Assembly: GCA_028718605.1 (NCBI GenBank)
Contig: JAQULM010000002.1
Location: 62,001 to 126,000 of the forward strand
Length of the DNA: 64,000 bases
Direction of reading: 5' to 3'
DNA from: Patescibacteria group bacterium
GTDB taxonomy: Bacteria > Patescibacteria > ABY1 > UBA10025 > JAHIVO01
Below, in pieces: positions 37,542 to 46,473 of this stretch. The notes under the pieces were generated by a model. The model saw only the letters and a program-made list of their open reading frames with translations. It had not been told where the DNA came from and did no database searches. Position 1 is the first letter of the stretch. Every line of letters starts with the position of its first letter. The translations under genes and the position numbers were made by a program.

Positions 37542-38291
37542 TTATTCAATCAGCAGAAACAGCGCCATCACCCCGACGCCGGCAAGGAATGCAATAAGCT
37601 GAATAATCGACTTCCGCAGCTCAGTTTCCTTTTTAAGTTCGGGGATTAAATCAGCCGATGCGATATATACAAATCCGCCGATCGTAAACGCAACCAGCAC
37701 GTCCTGGAAGCCTTGCAATGATATACCGATGCTGAGTACTACTAGCGCGCCGACAATCGCCAAACACGCGGAAAGGAAATTATAGAGGAGCGCTTTTCGC
37801 TTAGTCAAGCCTGCGTGAATCAAGATGCCGAAATCGCCCATCTCCTGGGGAATTTCATGGAGGAGCACTGCGACAGTGGTCGTAAAGCCGAGGTGCGGAT
37901 TTACCAGATACGCGGCCGCGATGACCATACCGTCAATAAAATTATGCAGCCCATCGCCGATAAAATTGCTCACTGCGACGGGATGCGGATGGTCCTGGGA
38001 CGTCACGACATGGCAGTGGCGCCAGTGGATTATCTTCTCAAGAACAAAAAACATGGTGATCCCGAACAGGATCCAAAATGCAAGCATACGTGTATCGGGC
38101 AGCGCTTCTGCCGCTTCCGGCAACAAATGCAGCAACGCACCGCCGAGGAGAGAACCAGCTGCGAAACTGACGAGTATGAGCAACAGCTTCCGCAGCCGCT
38201 CATCACTGAACGAAAGCGTAACAACCCCGATCAGCGAAACGACACTGATTGCTAAAACGCTTAACAATGTATAACTCCACTCGACAAACAT
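37542..38291 (-). CDS. ZIP-family metal transporter
   Basis: Zn2+/Fe2+ permease with about eight membrane segments in 249 residues. The metal-site helices are recognisable: HNFIDGMVIAAAY in segment IV and LLHEIPQEMGDFGIL in segment V. A cytoplasmic His-containing loop (HWRHCHVVTSQDHPHP) sits between segments III and IV, as in other ZIPs. It stands alone on the minus strand near CorA and could supply metal to the iron and Fe-S proteins of the window. Confidence 0.9.
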   Translation of the reverse strand: MFVEWSYTLLSVLAISVVSLIGVVTLSFSDERLRKLLLILVSFAAGSLLGGALLHLLPEAAEALPDTRMLAFWILFGITMFFVLEKIIHWRHCHVVTSQDHPHPVAVSNFIGDGLHNFIDGMVIAAAYLVNPHLGFTTTVAVLLHEIPQEMGDFGILIHAGLTKRKALLYNFLSACLAIVGALVVLSIGISLQGFQDVLVAFTIGGFVYIASADLIPELKKETELRKSIIQLIAFLAGVGVMALFLLIE

Positions 38292-38370
38292 ATTTCGAGA
38301 AGCTTTAGTATTTCTGGGCAGCTAAATTATACCAGATCACCCCAGTCGCTCCAAATAATTGGGCAAATTA

Positions 38371-38401
38371 AAAAAAGCCGCACGTTTTCATGCGGCCTTT
38401 T
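38371..38401 (-). terminator. Terminator of the DUF378 gene
   Basis: Minus strand: GCCGCA / TGCGGC stem with an eight-base loop, followed by TTTTTTT. On the plus strand it is followed by CTTTTT, so it is bidirectional. Confidence 0.75.
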
Positions 38402-38427
38402 TCAGTCGCCGATGGATTCGACCAACC

Positions 38428-38658
38428 TTACGCACTTGCCATCACGGCAGAGCGTTCCGGTGAACGCATCGGTAAAACGACAATGCTATATGCTGCTGCA
38501 ATTCCGACAACTGAGTATATAATCCGCGAGAGAGCTGCACCGCCGCCAAATACCGCTGCTACGAGATCGAAATTAAAAATTCCGACTAAACCCCAGTTCA
38601 ACCCGCCCACAACGAGTACTACCAGCATCACCCAATCAATCGTGTTTAACTTTTTCAT
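38428..38658 (-). CDS. DUF378 small membrane protein (76 aa)
   Basis: YuzA-like DUF378 protein with two membrane segments and the family motifs LVVGGLNWGLVGIFNFDLVAAVFG and SRIIYSVVGIAAAYSIV. Function in the family is unknown. It is divergent from the CarH-like regulator, with 74 bases between the two starts, so the regulator may act on it. AAGGA is the likely ribosome-binding site. Confidence 0.85.
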   Translation of the reverse strand: MKKLNTIDWVMLVVLVVGGLNWGLVGIFNFDLVAAVFGGGAALSRIIYSVVGIAAAYSIVVLPMRSPERSAVMASA

Positions 38659-38697
38659 AGCGTATGTATCCTTGAATGTTATTACTATATATCGACC

Positions 38698-38726
38698 TTG
38701 TTCATTTTGAGAATAAGTGATATACT
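38698..38726 (+). promoter_or_regulatory. Promoter of the CarH-like regulator
   Basis: TTGTTC, a 17-base spacer and TATACT. The -10 ends six bases before the ATG at 38733, so the mRNA is predicted to begin at or within a base or two of the start codon (leaderless). Confidence 0.65.
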
Positions 38727-38732
38727 TAAATC

Positions 38733-39617
38733 ATGCAAAACGTGCATTTTACACCACCACAACTCGCCCCCCTTTTTGGGGTCAATGTTTCCACCATCAA
38801 GCGGTGGGTTAATCAGGGCTACCTGAAAGCTGAGATTACACCTGGTGGCCACCGACGCATTTCTCGCGAACAGCTGACCGAATTCATTGAGGTGCACCCA
38901 AAGTATGCGAAAAACTCTTACGTCCTCCGTCGGCTGAAACAACACTCAAACTGCCCGAACAATGATTGCTGGAAACGGTACTACCGCTTCTTGCTGGATA
39001 ACAACTCGACGGAAGCAGCGCAGCTCCTCGATAAGCTGTACCTCAGCGGATCCCCAATTCTCGATATTCTCTCGAAAGTAATCACACCGACGATGCGCTA
39101 TATCGCGGACCAGTGGACATCTGAAAAAATTTCCGTCTACGAAGAGCACCGGATGAGTTTCATGATGCGGAGCCATATTCTCCACCTGGAGCAGTACGTT
39201 CCCGATACTGCTGATGACAAGTCCGCCACTGCCCTCCTCGCATGTGCACCGGGTGAATTCCATGAGCTCCCCCTCGAACTCATCGCTCTCGTTCTTAAAA
39301 TCAACGGATGGAGAACCCACATTCTCGGCATCAATATCAGCATCGGTGAATTGATCAAGGCAGCGCGAAAAATCCATCCGAAATTTATTAGTATTACCAA
39401 AACATACGCCACGAACGAATCCGAGGCGTACTTCAAGAAGCTATTTTCCTTCGCGGAAGAAAATAACATCTGCGTTGCCATGGGTGGTGCAGCATGGCAA
39501 AAGAGTATTGCAAAAAAAAGCATCAAAATGCCTTCCTGTGTGCGCTTTTTCCCTGCATTGAAACTCTTTAGCGAACACCTCGCGAACTACAAACGAAAAG
39601 GTACGATTCCAAAATAA
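38733..39617 (+). CDS. CarH-like regulator: MerR-type HTH with B12-binding domain
   Basis: The 294-residue product has an N-terminal MerR/BldC-type helix-turn-helix with wing (about 6-50, GVNVSTIKRWVNQG, TPGGHRRI), a four-helix-bundle region (about 75-150) and a C-terminal cobalamin-binding Rossmann-like region. It contains Trp128-x9-Glu138-His139, the Wx9EH signature of AdoCbl-dependent light sensors of the CarH family. GEFH at 174-177 places a His where CarH has its lower cobalt ligand. The residue after Trp128 is Thr, not the His of Thermus CarH. It probably represses genes in the dark. The target is unknown; the divergent DUF378 gene is the nearest candidate. Confidence 0.82.
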   Translation: MQNVHFTPPQLAPLFGVNVSTIKRWVNQGYLKAEITPGGHRRISREQLTEFIEVHPKYAKNSYVLRRLKQHSNCPNNDCWKRYYRFLLDNNSTEAAQLLDKLYLSGSPILDILSKVITPTMRYIADQWTSEKISVYEEHRMSFMMRSHILHLEQYVPDTADDKSATALLACAPGEFHELPLELIALVLKINGWRTHILGINISIGELIKAARKIHPKFISITKTYATNESEAYFKKLFSFAEENNICVAMGGAAWQKSIAKKSIKMPSCVRFFPALKLFSEHLANYKRKGTIPK

Positions 39618-39686
39618 TAATACAGTTTTTCTCTATAAAACTTCAAGGGGTATTATCCAAACATCCCTTGCTTTTACGCGAGAACT

Positions 39687-42413
39687 CTACACATCCCCCG
39701 GCTCGATGATCCTCACGTTGGGTCCGCCGTTTGAGCGGGGCATGACGAGGATCTCGTCCTCGCCGTCATCGTCAATGTCGCCACCGGCGACCATGACGCC
39801 GCCCAGGTAGTTGGTGCCGAACGCAAAGAACTCCTGCTGGAGCTCCTCGCGGATGTTGTACCGGCGGACAAGGGGTGTTGCATTGTCGCCAACACCCACA
39901 ATGAGCTCTTTCTCACCATTGCCATCCGTATCCACACCGGCAACCTGCACGCCGCCGCGGTAATCGATGTTGAAAGCATAGAAGCCGGGTGATAAGCGCT
40001 TTACCTCATTGGGCCGAATCTTGAATATCTGGACATGGGGAGCGCCCCACTGAGGGCCAGTCACAATCTCGTCCTTGCCGTCCCCGTCCATATCAATGGT
40101 GGTAACGTTAATCCCCCCACGGAAATTAGGGTCGTATGCCATGAAATTGGTGAGTACTTTACCGTTCTGGTTGTACACGAGCACATGGGGGCCGCCGCCC
40201 TGGCGTGCGGCGACGACAATCTCCTGGATGCCGTCGCCGTCGGTATCGCCGCAGGAGAGGTTAACGCCACCCGTGTACTTGCCGTCCAGTACATAAAATT
40301 CGTCTGCTAACTGGGTACCGTACGCATTAAAAATGCGGACCAGCGGCCAGCCGCCCTTGCCCTGGGCCGTGACGATCTCATCGTGGCCGTCTGCGTTTAC
40401 GTCGCAGGCTGACACGGTGACGCCATTGCGCAAACCCTGGTCATACGCAAAAAACTGGGACCTCTTGTTGCCATTGGAATCAAATACCTGTACATGGGGA
40501 CCCATGCCGTCACCAGTACCCGTAATGATCTCTTCCCTGGCATTCCCTATGACGTTCCCGGAAGATATCTGGTACCCACCCCGGATGGTTTGGGCGTAGG
40601 CGAAAAACGAGGTGCCGGAGGCGACGGGGGCGGTGTATTGATTTGAACCTGAAGAACCCGCCTGAAACGTGAGATACCAATTCCACGATGGCTTAGGGGA
40701 AAAATCCGTTTTCAGGAGACCGAAATCGTTCTCATATGGATCACCAGTATCACGGTCTATAACATTGAACAGCAAAACCTTTTCTACTTTACCAGTCGAA
40801 AGTAGGTACGGCACTGCTGCCTGAAAATACTGGTTCTGGAAATCTTCGCTGTAATTTGAATATGTCGAACATCCAAGTTCGGTGATCCAAATTTTATCCG
40901 AAGGCCGATACTGATTTACGACAGCGAGCGCATTAGCGAAGTCGCGCTGCAGCGCGCTCAGATTGCCGCTCGATTTGTACTGGTCGCAGTAGTACACATG
41001 GAACGCGGGTGCGTCGAAGTAGTTTCCTGCTTGCTGGTACAAACCTTCGAGAAAGGATGCATTCGGCGACGAAATCGGCGCATTGAGAACCAATGCGTCT
41101 GGATCAACCGCTTTCACTGCTTCATACCCGGCTTTTAAGTACGGAATATACGCCGCGACCGTATTCGGCGAGAAATACTTTTCCAGATCTGGCTCGTTCC
41201 ACATTTCCCACACTTTAATATAGTCCTTGTGTTCCGTGACGACCTCGGTAACAAATTCACTCCACTCAGTAAGACCGGGTAGCGCATCAACTCCGCTTCC
41301 AAGCATGCCGACGATATTGATATCGTTCCCCCGATAGAAATTTCGTACTGTTTCATACCGTTCTGGCGTACCTGCTTGGCTGTACCAGGTAATATCGAAT
41401 CGCTCACGTACCCAACGAGTACCTGATTCTTTCAGTTTTTCTATCATCAACGAATCAAATCCAGCGCCGCTCGACAGCGCCAGATGGACATTAAGCCCGA
41501 CTGTATCCTTTGAAACCAAGCGCGTATTGACCCCATTAAGCAGGGAACTGATCGATTGCGATTCGTTTGCATCGGGAACCTCAACATACCCCTCCTCGTT
41601 GGTATGCTCACCATTAACGTAATAATCTGCCGATATAATCGTGCCCTCGCCAACTGTAATCGTGAACGTCCGCAACAGCTTCGTGAGATCAACCGGAATG
41701 GGATACTGCGATTCTTCGCACGTTTCATAATCATCATATAACCAAACGGTATACGCCCCCGTTTCCCGATACAACCAGTACCCCTGATAGGTCATCACCT
41801 GGTCGTCGTACGTTGGTGTTTCACCGGTTTTCGCCATGACCATGCGAACATTCGCATGTCTGATACCATTATCCTCAATAATTCTACCTGATATATTAGG
41901 CTCCTGGAAATATACGTCTCCGACATTGACCGTCTTTGTGTTTGGCACGACACCAAGATCAATCCTTGCCGGCGAACTCTGCCGCTGATAGACGCCCTCA
42001 GCGTCCTTCAATAAAATTTTATCATCCTTATTGAAATTGAGGTACACATGGTATGTATCCGGATCATACTCGTCAACATCGTTATCCGTATACCAATCCG
42101 TACCATACCCATCAAAATATTGCGAGAAACTTTGCCAGTCCCAGGACCGTATCTGAAATGTACCGTCGGCGCTGTCGATATTTTGTTGTCCGATTACTAT
42201 TTGTTGACTGGAAATATTATTATCCGGCCCAACAACCAATCGGAGAGTAACTCCACCCGTTACAGGGGTTCCGTCATAACCATACAGCGTACCGGAAACG
42301 GTGATCCGCGGAAGCGTTGATTCAGTGACGGCATCCATGGCATGCGGACCGAATAACATGAAGATGCCCATAACGAACGCAATGCTGATAATGACGTAGA
42401 TGCGTATTTTCAT
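39687..42413 (-). CDS. Secreted glycoside-hydrolase-like protein with FG-GAP repeats
   Basis: A 908-residue surface or secreted protein. It has a signal peptide or anchor (residues 1-25), then Ig/carboxypeptidase-regulatory-like beta regions. A clan-A glycoside-hydrolase-like barrel covers about 300-600, with candidate acid/base Glu407 in WEMWNEPDLE and nucleophile Glu512 in WITELGCS (GH39/GH5-like layout). At least six FG-GAP-type repeats follow to the end (DVNADGHDEIV, DTDGDGIQEIV, DMDGDGKDEIV, DTDGNGEKELI, DIDDDGEDEIL), with Ca-binding DxDxDG loops. The repeat part is closely shared with the next gene. Substrate unknown. Confidence 0.82.
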   Translation of the reverse strand: MKIRIYVIISIAFVMGIFMLFGPHAMDAVTESTLPRITVSGTLYGYDGTPVTGGVTLRLVVGPDNNISSQQIVIGQQNIDSADGTFQIRSWDWQSFSQYFDGYGTDWYTDNDVDEYDPDTYHVYLNFNKDDKILLKDAEGVYQRQSSPARIDLGVVPNTKTVNVGDVYFQEPNISGRIIEDNGIRHANVRMVMAKTGETPTYDDQVMTYQGYWLYRETGAYTVWLYDDYETCEESQYPIPVDLTKLLRTFTITVGEGTIISADYYVNGEHTNEEGYVEVPDANESQSISSLLNGVNTRLVSKDTVGLNVHLALSSGAGFDSLMIEKLKESGTRWVRERFDITWYSQAGTPERYETVRNFYRGNDINIVGMLGSGVDALPGLTEWSEFVTEVVTEHKDYIKVWEMWNEPDLEKYFSPNTVAAYIPYLKAGYEAVKAVDPDALVLNAPISSPNASFLEGLYQQAGNYFDAPAFHVYYCDQYKSSGNLSALQRDFANALAVVNQYRPSDKIWITELGCSTYSNYSEDFQNQYFQAAVPYLLSTGKVEKVLLFNVIDRDTGDPYENDFGLLKTDFSPKPSWNWYLTFQAGSSGSNQYTAPVASGTSFFAYAQTIRGGYQISSGNVIGNAREEIITGTGDGMGPHVQVFDSNGNKRSQFFAYDQGLRNGVTVSACDVNADGHDEIVTAQGKGGWPLVRIFNAYGTQLADEFYVLDGKYTGGVNLSCGDTDGDGIQEIVVAARQGGGPHVLVYNQNGKVLTNFMAYDPNFRGGINVTTIDMDGDGKDEIVTGPQWGAPHVQIFKIRPNEVKRLSPGFYAFNIDYRGGVQVAGVDTDGNGEKELIVGVGDNATPLVRRYNIREELQQEFFAFGTNYLGGVMVAGGDIDDDGEDEILVMPRSNGGPNVRIIEPGDV

Positions 42414-42431
42414 TTTTCTTGGAATTATTAT

Positions 42432-42480
42432 TTACTCATCCCCCGCCTCAATGATACTTACGTTGGAATCGTTGCAATCC
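42432..42480 (-). pseudogene. Remnant of the end of a third FG-GAP protein
   Basis: Minus-strand reading from about 42480 gives ...NDSNVSIIEAGDE then TAA. It matches the C-termini of both neighbouring FG-GAP proteins (GGPNVRIIEPGDV, GGPQVRVIEAGSM), and the DNA next to the stop also resembles that of the 908-residue gene. Similarity is lost upstream, so this is a short relic rather than a gene. Confidence 0.6.
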
Positions 42481-42668
42481 CTTGAACTCCTCAGATGTAT
42501 ATACATAAAACCAACATGTAATTGAAACACGTTGTGCGCTCCCAAGTTAAGGAGTAGGTTTCTCATAGTCGGTGCTTTGTGGTTTTTATTTTTCTACTAT
42601 AACTATAGCACAAAAATGCCTCCTTGGCAAGAAGTTATACGGATAAAAAATTATTCGAAAAAAATTTC

Positions 42669-43172
42669 CTACGAACTCGCTGATGCTTCGATCACTACAA
42701 AAACACCAGGCTCGCTGTCGCTGATGTCAACACGTACAGTCCGGCTGTCCTTTTCCCCCCGTACAATCGTATTGTTTTGAACGCCCGCTTCGACTGATAC
42801 CGACCAGCCGTCCGCACTTAGATTCTGTTCGTATTGAGATTGTGCGGTTTGCCGATCCGCGAGAGACTGAATCGTTACAACATATCCTCGATCCCCCGAC
42901 GGTTCCTCATATGCTGTCACGGTGCCGTCAATGAGAAATATATCCTCGGGGAAATTCGCAAGTAATTCCGGCCGATTACGCGTCAGCGAAGAATCAGCAG
43001 GTGGCTCCGGGGCCGGCAGGCCTTCGCGGCTATTTGTTGCACGCACGTTATTTGAATTATTCGTTCCCTCGTGGCGGGCGCGCCCAATAGCGAACAAGAT
43101 GACCACGATTGCAATCAGAACCAGTGGAATAATGATGAACGCTCGACGTTTTGTTGTGCCGCTATCAGCCAT
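42669..43172 (-). CDS. Membrane-anchored extracytoplasmic protein
   Basis: The family is not recognised. From the ATG at 43172 the product has 167 residues: a short basic N-terminus, a membrane segment (about 12-30), an Asn/Pro-rich linker, and a soluble C-terminal domain. The domain has YVVTIQSLADRQTAQSQYEQNLSADGWSVSVEAG, reminiscent of small lipoprotein-like alpha/beta folds. ATGs at 43178 and 43193 are also in frame, and no Shine-Dalgarno decides between them. It is encoded between the two FG-GAP genes on the same strand and may act with them at the surface. Confidence 0.65.
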   Translation of the reverse strand: MADSGTTKRRAFIIIPLVLIAIVVILFAIGRARHEGTNNSNNVRATNSREGLPAPEPPADSSLTRNRPELLANFPEDIFLIDGTVTAYEEPSGDRGYVVTIQSLADRQTAQSQYEQNLSADGWSVSVEAGVQNNTIVRGEKDSRTVRVDISDSEPGVFVVIEASASS

Positions 43173-43213
43173 ACGCATCAACGTAATACCCATAGTATAG
43201 CATACTCGAAACG

Positions 43214-45001
43214 CTACATACTACCCGCCTCGATAACCCGTACCTGGGGCCCGCCGCTACTGCGCGGCGCGACGATAAGCTCCTCGGAACCATCATTATC
43301 AACATCCCCGCCAGCCACGTTCACTCCCCCGAGAAAATTCGTCTCAAAGACGAAAAATTCCTTTTGCATCTCCTCTCGAATGTTGTATATGCGCACTAGC
43401 GGCGTCGCGTTGCCGCCAACGCCCACGACGAGCTCTTTCGTGCCATCGCCGTCGGTATCAACTCCCGCGACAGACACCCCGCCCCGGTAATCCGCATTGA
43501 AGGCATAAAAACCCGGCGATAAACGCTTCAACTCATTCGGGCGTATCTGGAAAATTTGCACGTGCGGTGCGCCAACTTCCGGGCCAGTCACAATCTCATC
43601 CCTGCCGTCACCGTCCATGTCAATCGTTGAAACCCGAATTCCCCCCCGAAAACCAGTATCATACGCCATAAAATTCGTGAGGATTTTGCCTGAAGCATTG
43701 TATACGAGCACGTGCGGCCCGCCACCGGCGCTTGCCGCAACCACAATTTCCGATGTACCGTCGCCATCCGTATCGCCACACGAGAGATTGACGCCCCCTG
43801 TGTATTTGCCGTCTAATACGTAAAACTCGTGCTCGACCTGCGTCCCATACGCATTAAAGATTCGAACGATTGGCCAGCCCCCTTTCCCCTGCGCCGTGAC
43901 TATTTCCTCGAACCCGTCAGCGTTCACATCGCATGCCGTGACTCGGACGCCATTGCGCAAATTTTGGTCGTACGCAAAAAACTGCGCTTTCCTGTTCCCA
44001 TCGGCGTCGAACACCTGGACCTGGGGACCCATGCCGGTTTCCGTGCCTGCGAGTATCTCATCACGCGCGTCTCCCGTAACATTCCCGGACGAAACACTAT
44101 ACCCGCCGCGGACTGCAGTATCATACGCGAAGAACGACGTACCCGAAGCAACCGGCGGCGAGTACTGTTCACCGGTATCGACGAACACAACCGCGTTCGG
44201 CATGTTGCGGCCAGGCCCGACACCATACTGGCCGTTATAGTACAGTGCGGACGATCCGCCGCCATCGAGATTCATTGCGTACTGCATGCCCATAGCCTGC
44301 ATCGCGTACCCGAGATCCATTACCGTCGCTGAAGATGCGACAACGAGGTACATGTTATCGCCCTTGAACCCAATGCCAGAACGGTTTGATTTTATCGTGC
44401 GCTGCTTGGTATCGAGCTCACTGGGCGAAACCGTCAGTTTGCTTTCGTAGATCAGCCCTGGTCCGTTCGAAATGAGTGCCTGGAGTTTTGTGTTGTTGCT
44501 CGCCTCAAACGCTTCCTTACCGGGCCAATCTTCCGCGACCTTGAAATAGTGCAGTTGATTTTCGGAATCAAATGCGATAACCGGGCCTGGATTAAACTGG
44601 TTCTGGTACGAATTCACGAATGTGCCCTTCAATGAATCGTACCACATCCAATAGTATGACCCTTCTTTGCCGGCGCAGGACGAATAATCGGATGGGCAGA
44701 AGTAACTGCCGTTGATGCCAGCGAACCCGCCGACCTGGTCCACGTACGATTGGAGCGGCCGTATCGGACTGGCGACGTTCATCCGCTCGCCGGAAACGTC
44801 GGTTAATGAGCGTATCTGCAGCCCAGGATCGCTCATATTGATCCGCACTAACCGGACCGAGACGACCCCCGCGTCTGTGAGAACTGACAAGCTCTCCCAT
44901 CCGGCATCAATGGCGTGCACGCCACGCGGCAATAAAAATAATGCTCCTACCACAAATGCGGATAGGATGCTTAACCAATTTATATTCAACCGTTTCATCA
45001 T
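43214..45001 (-). CDS. Phosphodiester glycosidase (NAGPA)-domain protein with FG-GAP repeats
   Basis: A 595-residue secreted protein. It has a signal peptide at 1-30 (ending GVHA), then a NAGPA domain at about 35-275 with GGFAGINGSYFCP, RSGIGFKGDNMYLVV and the signature NLDGGGSS near 243-250. Six FG-GAP repeats with DxDxDG loops complete it. NAGPA domains hydrolyse phosphodiester-linked sugars, including in exopolysaccharide and wall processing. The repeat half is nearly the same protein sequence as in the 908-residue neighbour, while the codons differ at many third positions. The partner ligand is unknown. Confidence 0.85.
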   Translation of the reverse strand: MMKRLNINWLSILSAFVVGALFLLPRGVHAIDAGWESLSVLTDAGVVSVRLVRINMSDPGLQIRSLTDVSGERMNVASPIRPLQSYVDQVGGFAGINGSYFCPSDYSSCAGKEGSYYWMWYDSLKGTFVNSYQNQFNPGPVIAFDSENQLHYFKVAEDWPGKEAFEASNNTKLQALISNGPGLIYESKLTVSPSELDTKQRTIKSNRSGIGFKGDNMYLVVASSATVMDLGYAMQAMGMQYAMNLDGGGSSALYYNGQYGVGPGRNMPNAVVFVDTGEQYSPPVASGTSFFAYDTAVRGGYSVSSGNVTGDARDEILAGTETGMGPQVQVFDADGNRKAQFFAYDQNLRNGVRVTACDVNADGFEEIVTAQGKGGWPIVRIFNAYGTQVEHEFYVLDGKYTGGVNLSCGDTDGDGTSEIVVAASAGGGPHVLVYNASGKILTNFMAYDTGFRGGIRVSTIDMDGDGRDEIVTGPEVGAPHVQIFQIRPNELKRLSPGFYAFNADYRGGVSVAGVDTDGDGTKELVVGVGGNATPLVRIYNIREEMQKEFFVFETNFLGGVNVAGGDVDNDGSEELIVAPRSSGGPQVRVIEAGSM

Positions 45002-45089
45002 ATGGTTGTGGTGGTTTCATTATACTCGAAAGTATGATTAGCACAAACGTACTTCGTGGGGTTCCAAGCGGGGAAAATGCGGCTCCGAT

Positions 45090-45126
45090 TAAAAAAAGCG
45101 GGGATCCCCATTGGGAAACCCCCGCT
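45090..45126 (-). terminator. Terminator of the radical SAM gene
   Basis: Minus strand: AGCGGGG / CCCCGCT stem with inner GGGTTTCCC/GGGGATCCC elements, then TTTTTTT. Confidence 0.8.
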
Positions 45127-45144
45127 CGCTTGGACATCGGATGA

Positions 45145-46326
45145 TTATCGATTCCATACCCAATCGCGTAGTACGACGCTCAGATGATGCCTCCACCGCG
45201 GACGGCGGATGTACCCGCGCGGATACTGAATCAGCTTGACTGCCTCCCCGACGGAAGCAGGTAAAAAACCTCCTGCGACGAGCACGCCGGTTTTCTGTAA
45301 AACCATACACGCCTGGCTCGCATTGATCTGCCGCAACTCCGCAAATCCATCACTATTGAAAATCCCCAGGAGTGTGGATTTTCGGACATTGCCCAGAGAC
45401 CGTGGCCCCGTGCAAAAAGCGCACAGACGGACGTCACCGCTCGGATCAATCGAAACATATGCATGTCCTGCACGGCACTGTGAATAGTGGATAATCCGTA
45501 ACGGGCTATTGAGGGCGACGAGACGCCGCTCAACCGCCCAGAACGAATCTTCGTGCAGGACGAACCGCTGGTCGTCCGCGACACCGACGGGAATGTAGTG
45601 GAAATGGAATGCAAAGAGCGCACCGCGCCTGACTAACTCTTTCATGCAGCTCAGGGATGTGACGTTGAGGTAGTTCTCCTGCGTTATCGTTATCGACGCG
45701 CCAGCAATCACACCATGCTCCTGCGCGAGCTCCAATGCGCGGAACGCCCCACTGTCATCCTTCCGACCGGAATAGACATTGATCGCGAGAGCGATCCCCA
45801 AACGCCGGAAATCGATAACGTCCTGCTCGGTAACAAGATCTCCATTGGTAAAAACTATGAAGATCATTTCATCGCCGAGACGCTTTTTGATGCGCTTGAT
45901 CATCTCCTTCATGAGCATCGGCTCTCCGCCAAGAATCAGAATGATCATGCACCCATTTACAATGGATTCCTTACCGAGCTTGACCCAATCATCCTCAGTC
46001 ATGTCCTCGATTGCAGCTTTCTCCGACTTTGGGCAACCAGGACACGCCCGATTGCACCGATTCGTGAGAAACCACGTCTGTGCTGACGGGAAGAAAAGCC
46101 CGCGCTGGCGAAGACGCCGGTTACGGGTGCTGTTGAGGAGCGTATTCTCAAGAATCCGCATCCAGTGGGAAAAATCCGGCGGACTCCGATGGTACGCCAG
46201 TCCAATCCAATTCTGGCGAAATTGGTGCAGGAACAAATACAGGAGTACCGTCCCCCACAAATAGAGCTTTACAGTCAGCCGTGACGTGATAATCCAAACA
46301 ACAAGTGACTTCACCGTTTGTCCCAT
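45145..46326 (-). CDS. Radical SAM protein with N-terminal membrane segment
   Basis: A 393-residue S-adenosylmethionine radical enzyme. It has a hydrophobic N-terminal segment at about 6-35, then the cluster motif CNRACPGC (Cys91, Cys95, Cys98) and the GGEPMLM motif. A C-terminal Cys cluster follows (QCRAGHAYVSIDPSGDVRLCAFC, plus a later Cys), resembling a SPASM/twitch-type auxiliary cluster. Membrane-attached radical SAM proteins of this kind often modify lipids or peptides; the substrate here is unknown. GGAGG lies eight bases before the ATG at 46326, ruling out the upstream TTG. Confidence 0.83.
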   Translation of the reverse strand: MGQTVKSLVVWIITSRLTVKLYLWGTVLLYLFLHQFRQNWIGLAYHRSPPDFSHWMRILENTLLNSTRNRRLRQRGLFFPSAQTWFLTNRCNRACPGCPKSEKAAIEDMTEDDWVKLGKESIVNGCMIILILGGEPMLMKEMIKRIKKRLGDEMIFIVFTNGDLVTEQDVIDFRRLGIALAINVYSGRKDDSGAFRALELAQEHGVIAGASITITQENYLNVTSLSCMKELVRRGALFAFHFHYIPVGVADDQRFVLHEDSFWAVERRLVALNSPLRIIHYSQCRAGHAYVSIDPSGDVRLCAFCTGPRSLGNVRKSTLLGIFNSDGFAELRQINASQACMVLQKTGVLVAGGFLPASVGEAVKLIQYPRGYIRRPRWRHHLSVVLRDWVWNR

Positions 46327-46432
46327 GAACAATCCTCCAATCTATTCGAAAATATCAACGTTCGAACGAACAATAAACAAACAATCGGTTTACCTTACCA
46401 TTGTTGAAAAAAATGTCAACCCCCTTGTTGAA

Positions 46433-46473
46433 TGGCTCTGGGTGCTGACTTCGAACCAGCATCACCGCATGAA
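46433..46473 (-). pseudogene. Outer tRNA-Asn, 3' half
   Basis: Begins with anticodon positions 35-36 (TT), loop CA, and anticodon strand TGCGG. It then has a four-base variable region, T arm GCTGG/TCAGC with loop TTCGAAG, acceptor strand ACCCAGA, discriminator G and encoded CCA. Joined to 46579-46613 it makes a 73-base tRNA plus CCA with loop CTGTTCA (anticodon GTT). Two acceptor mismatches and a G-T closing pair in the T stem suggest decay. Confidence 0.75.
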
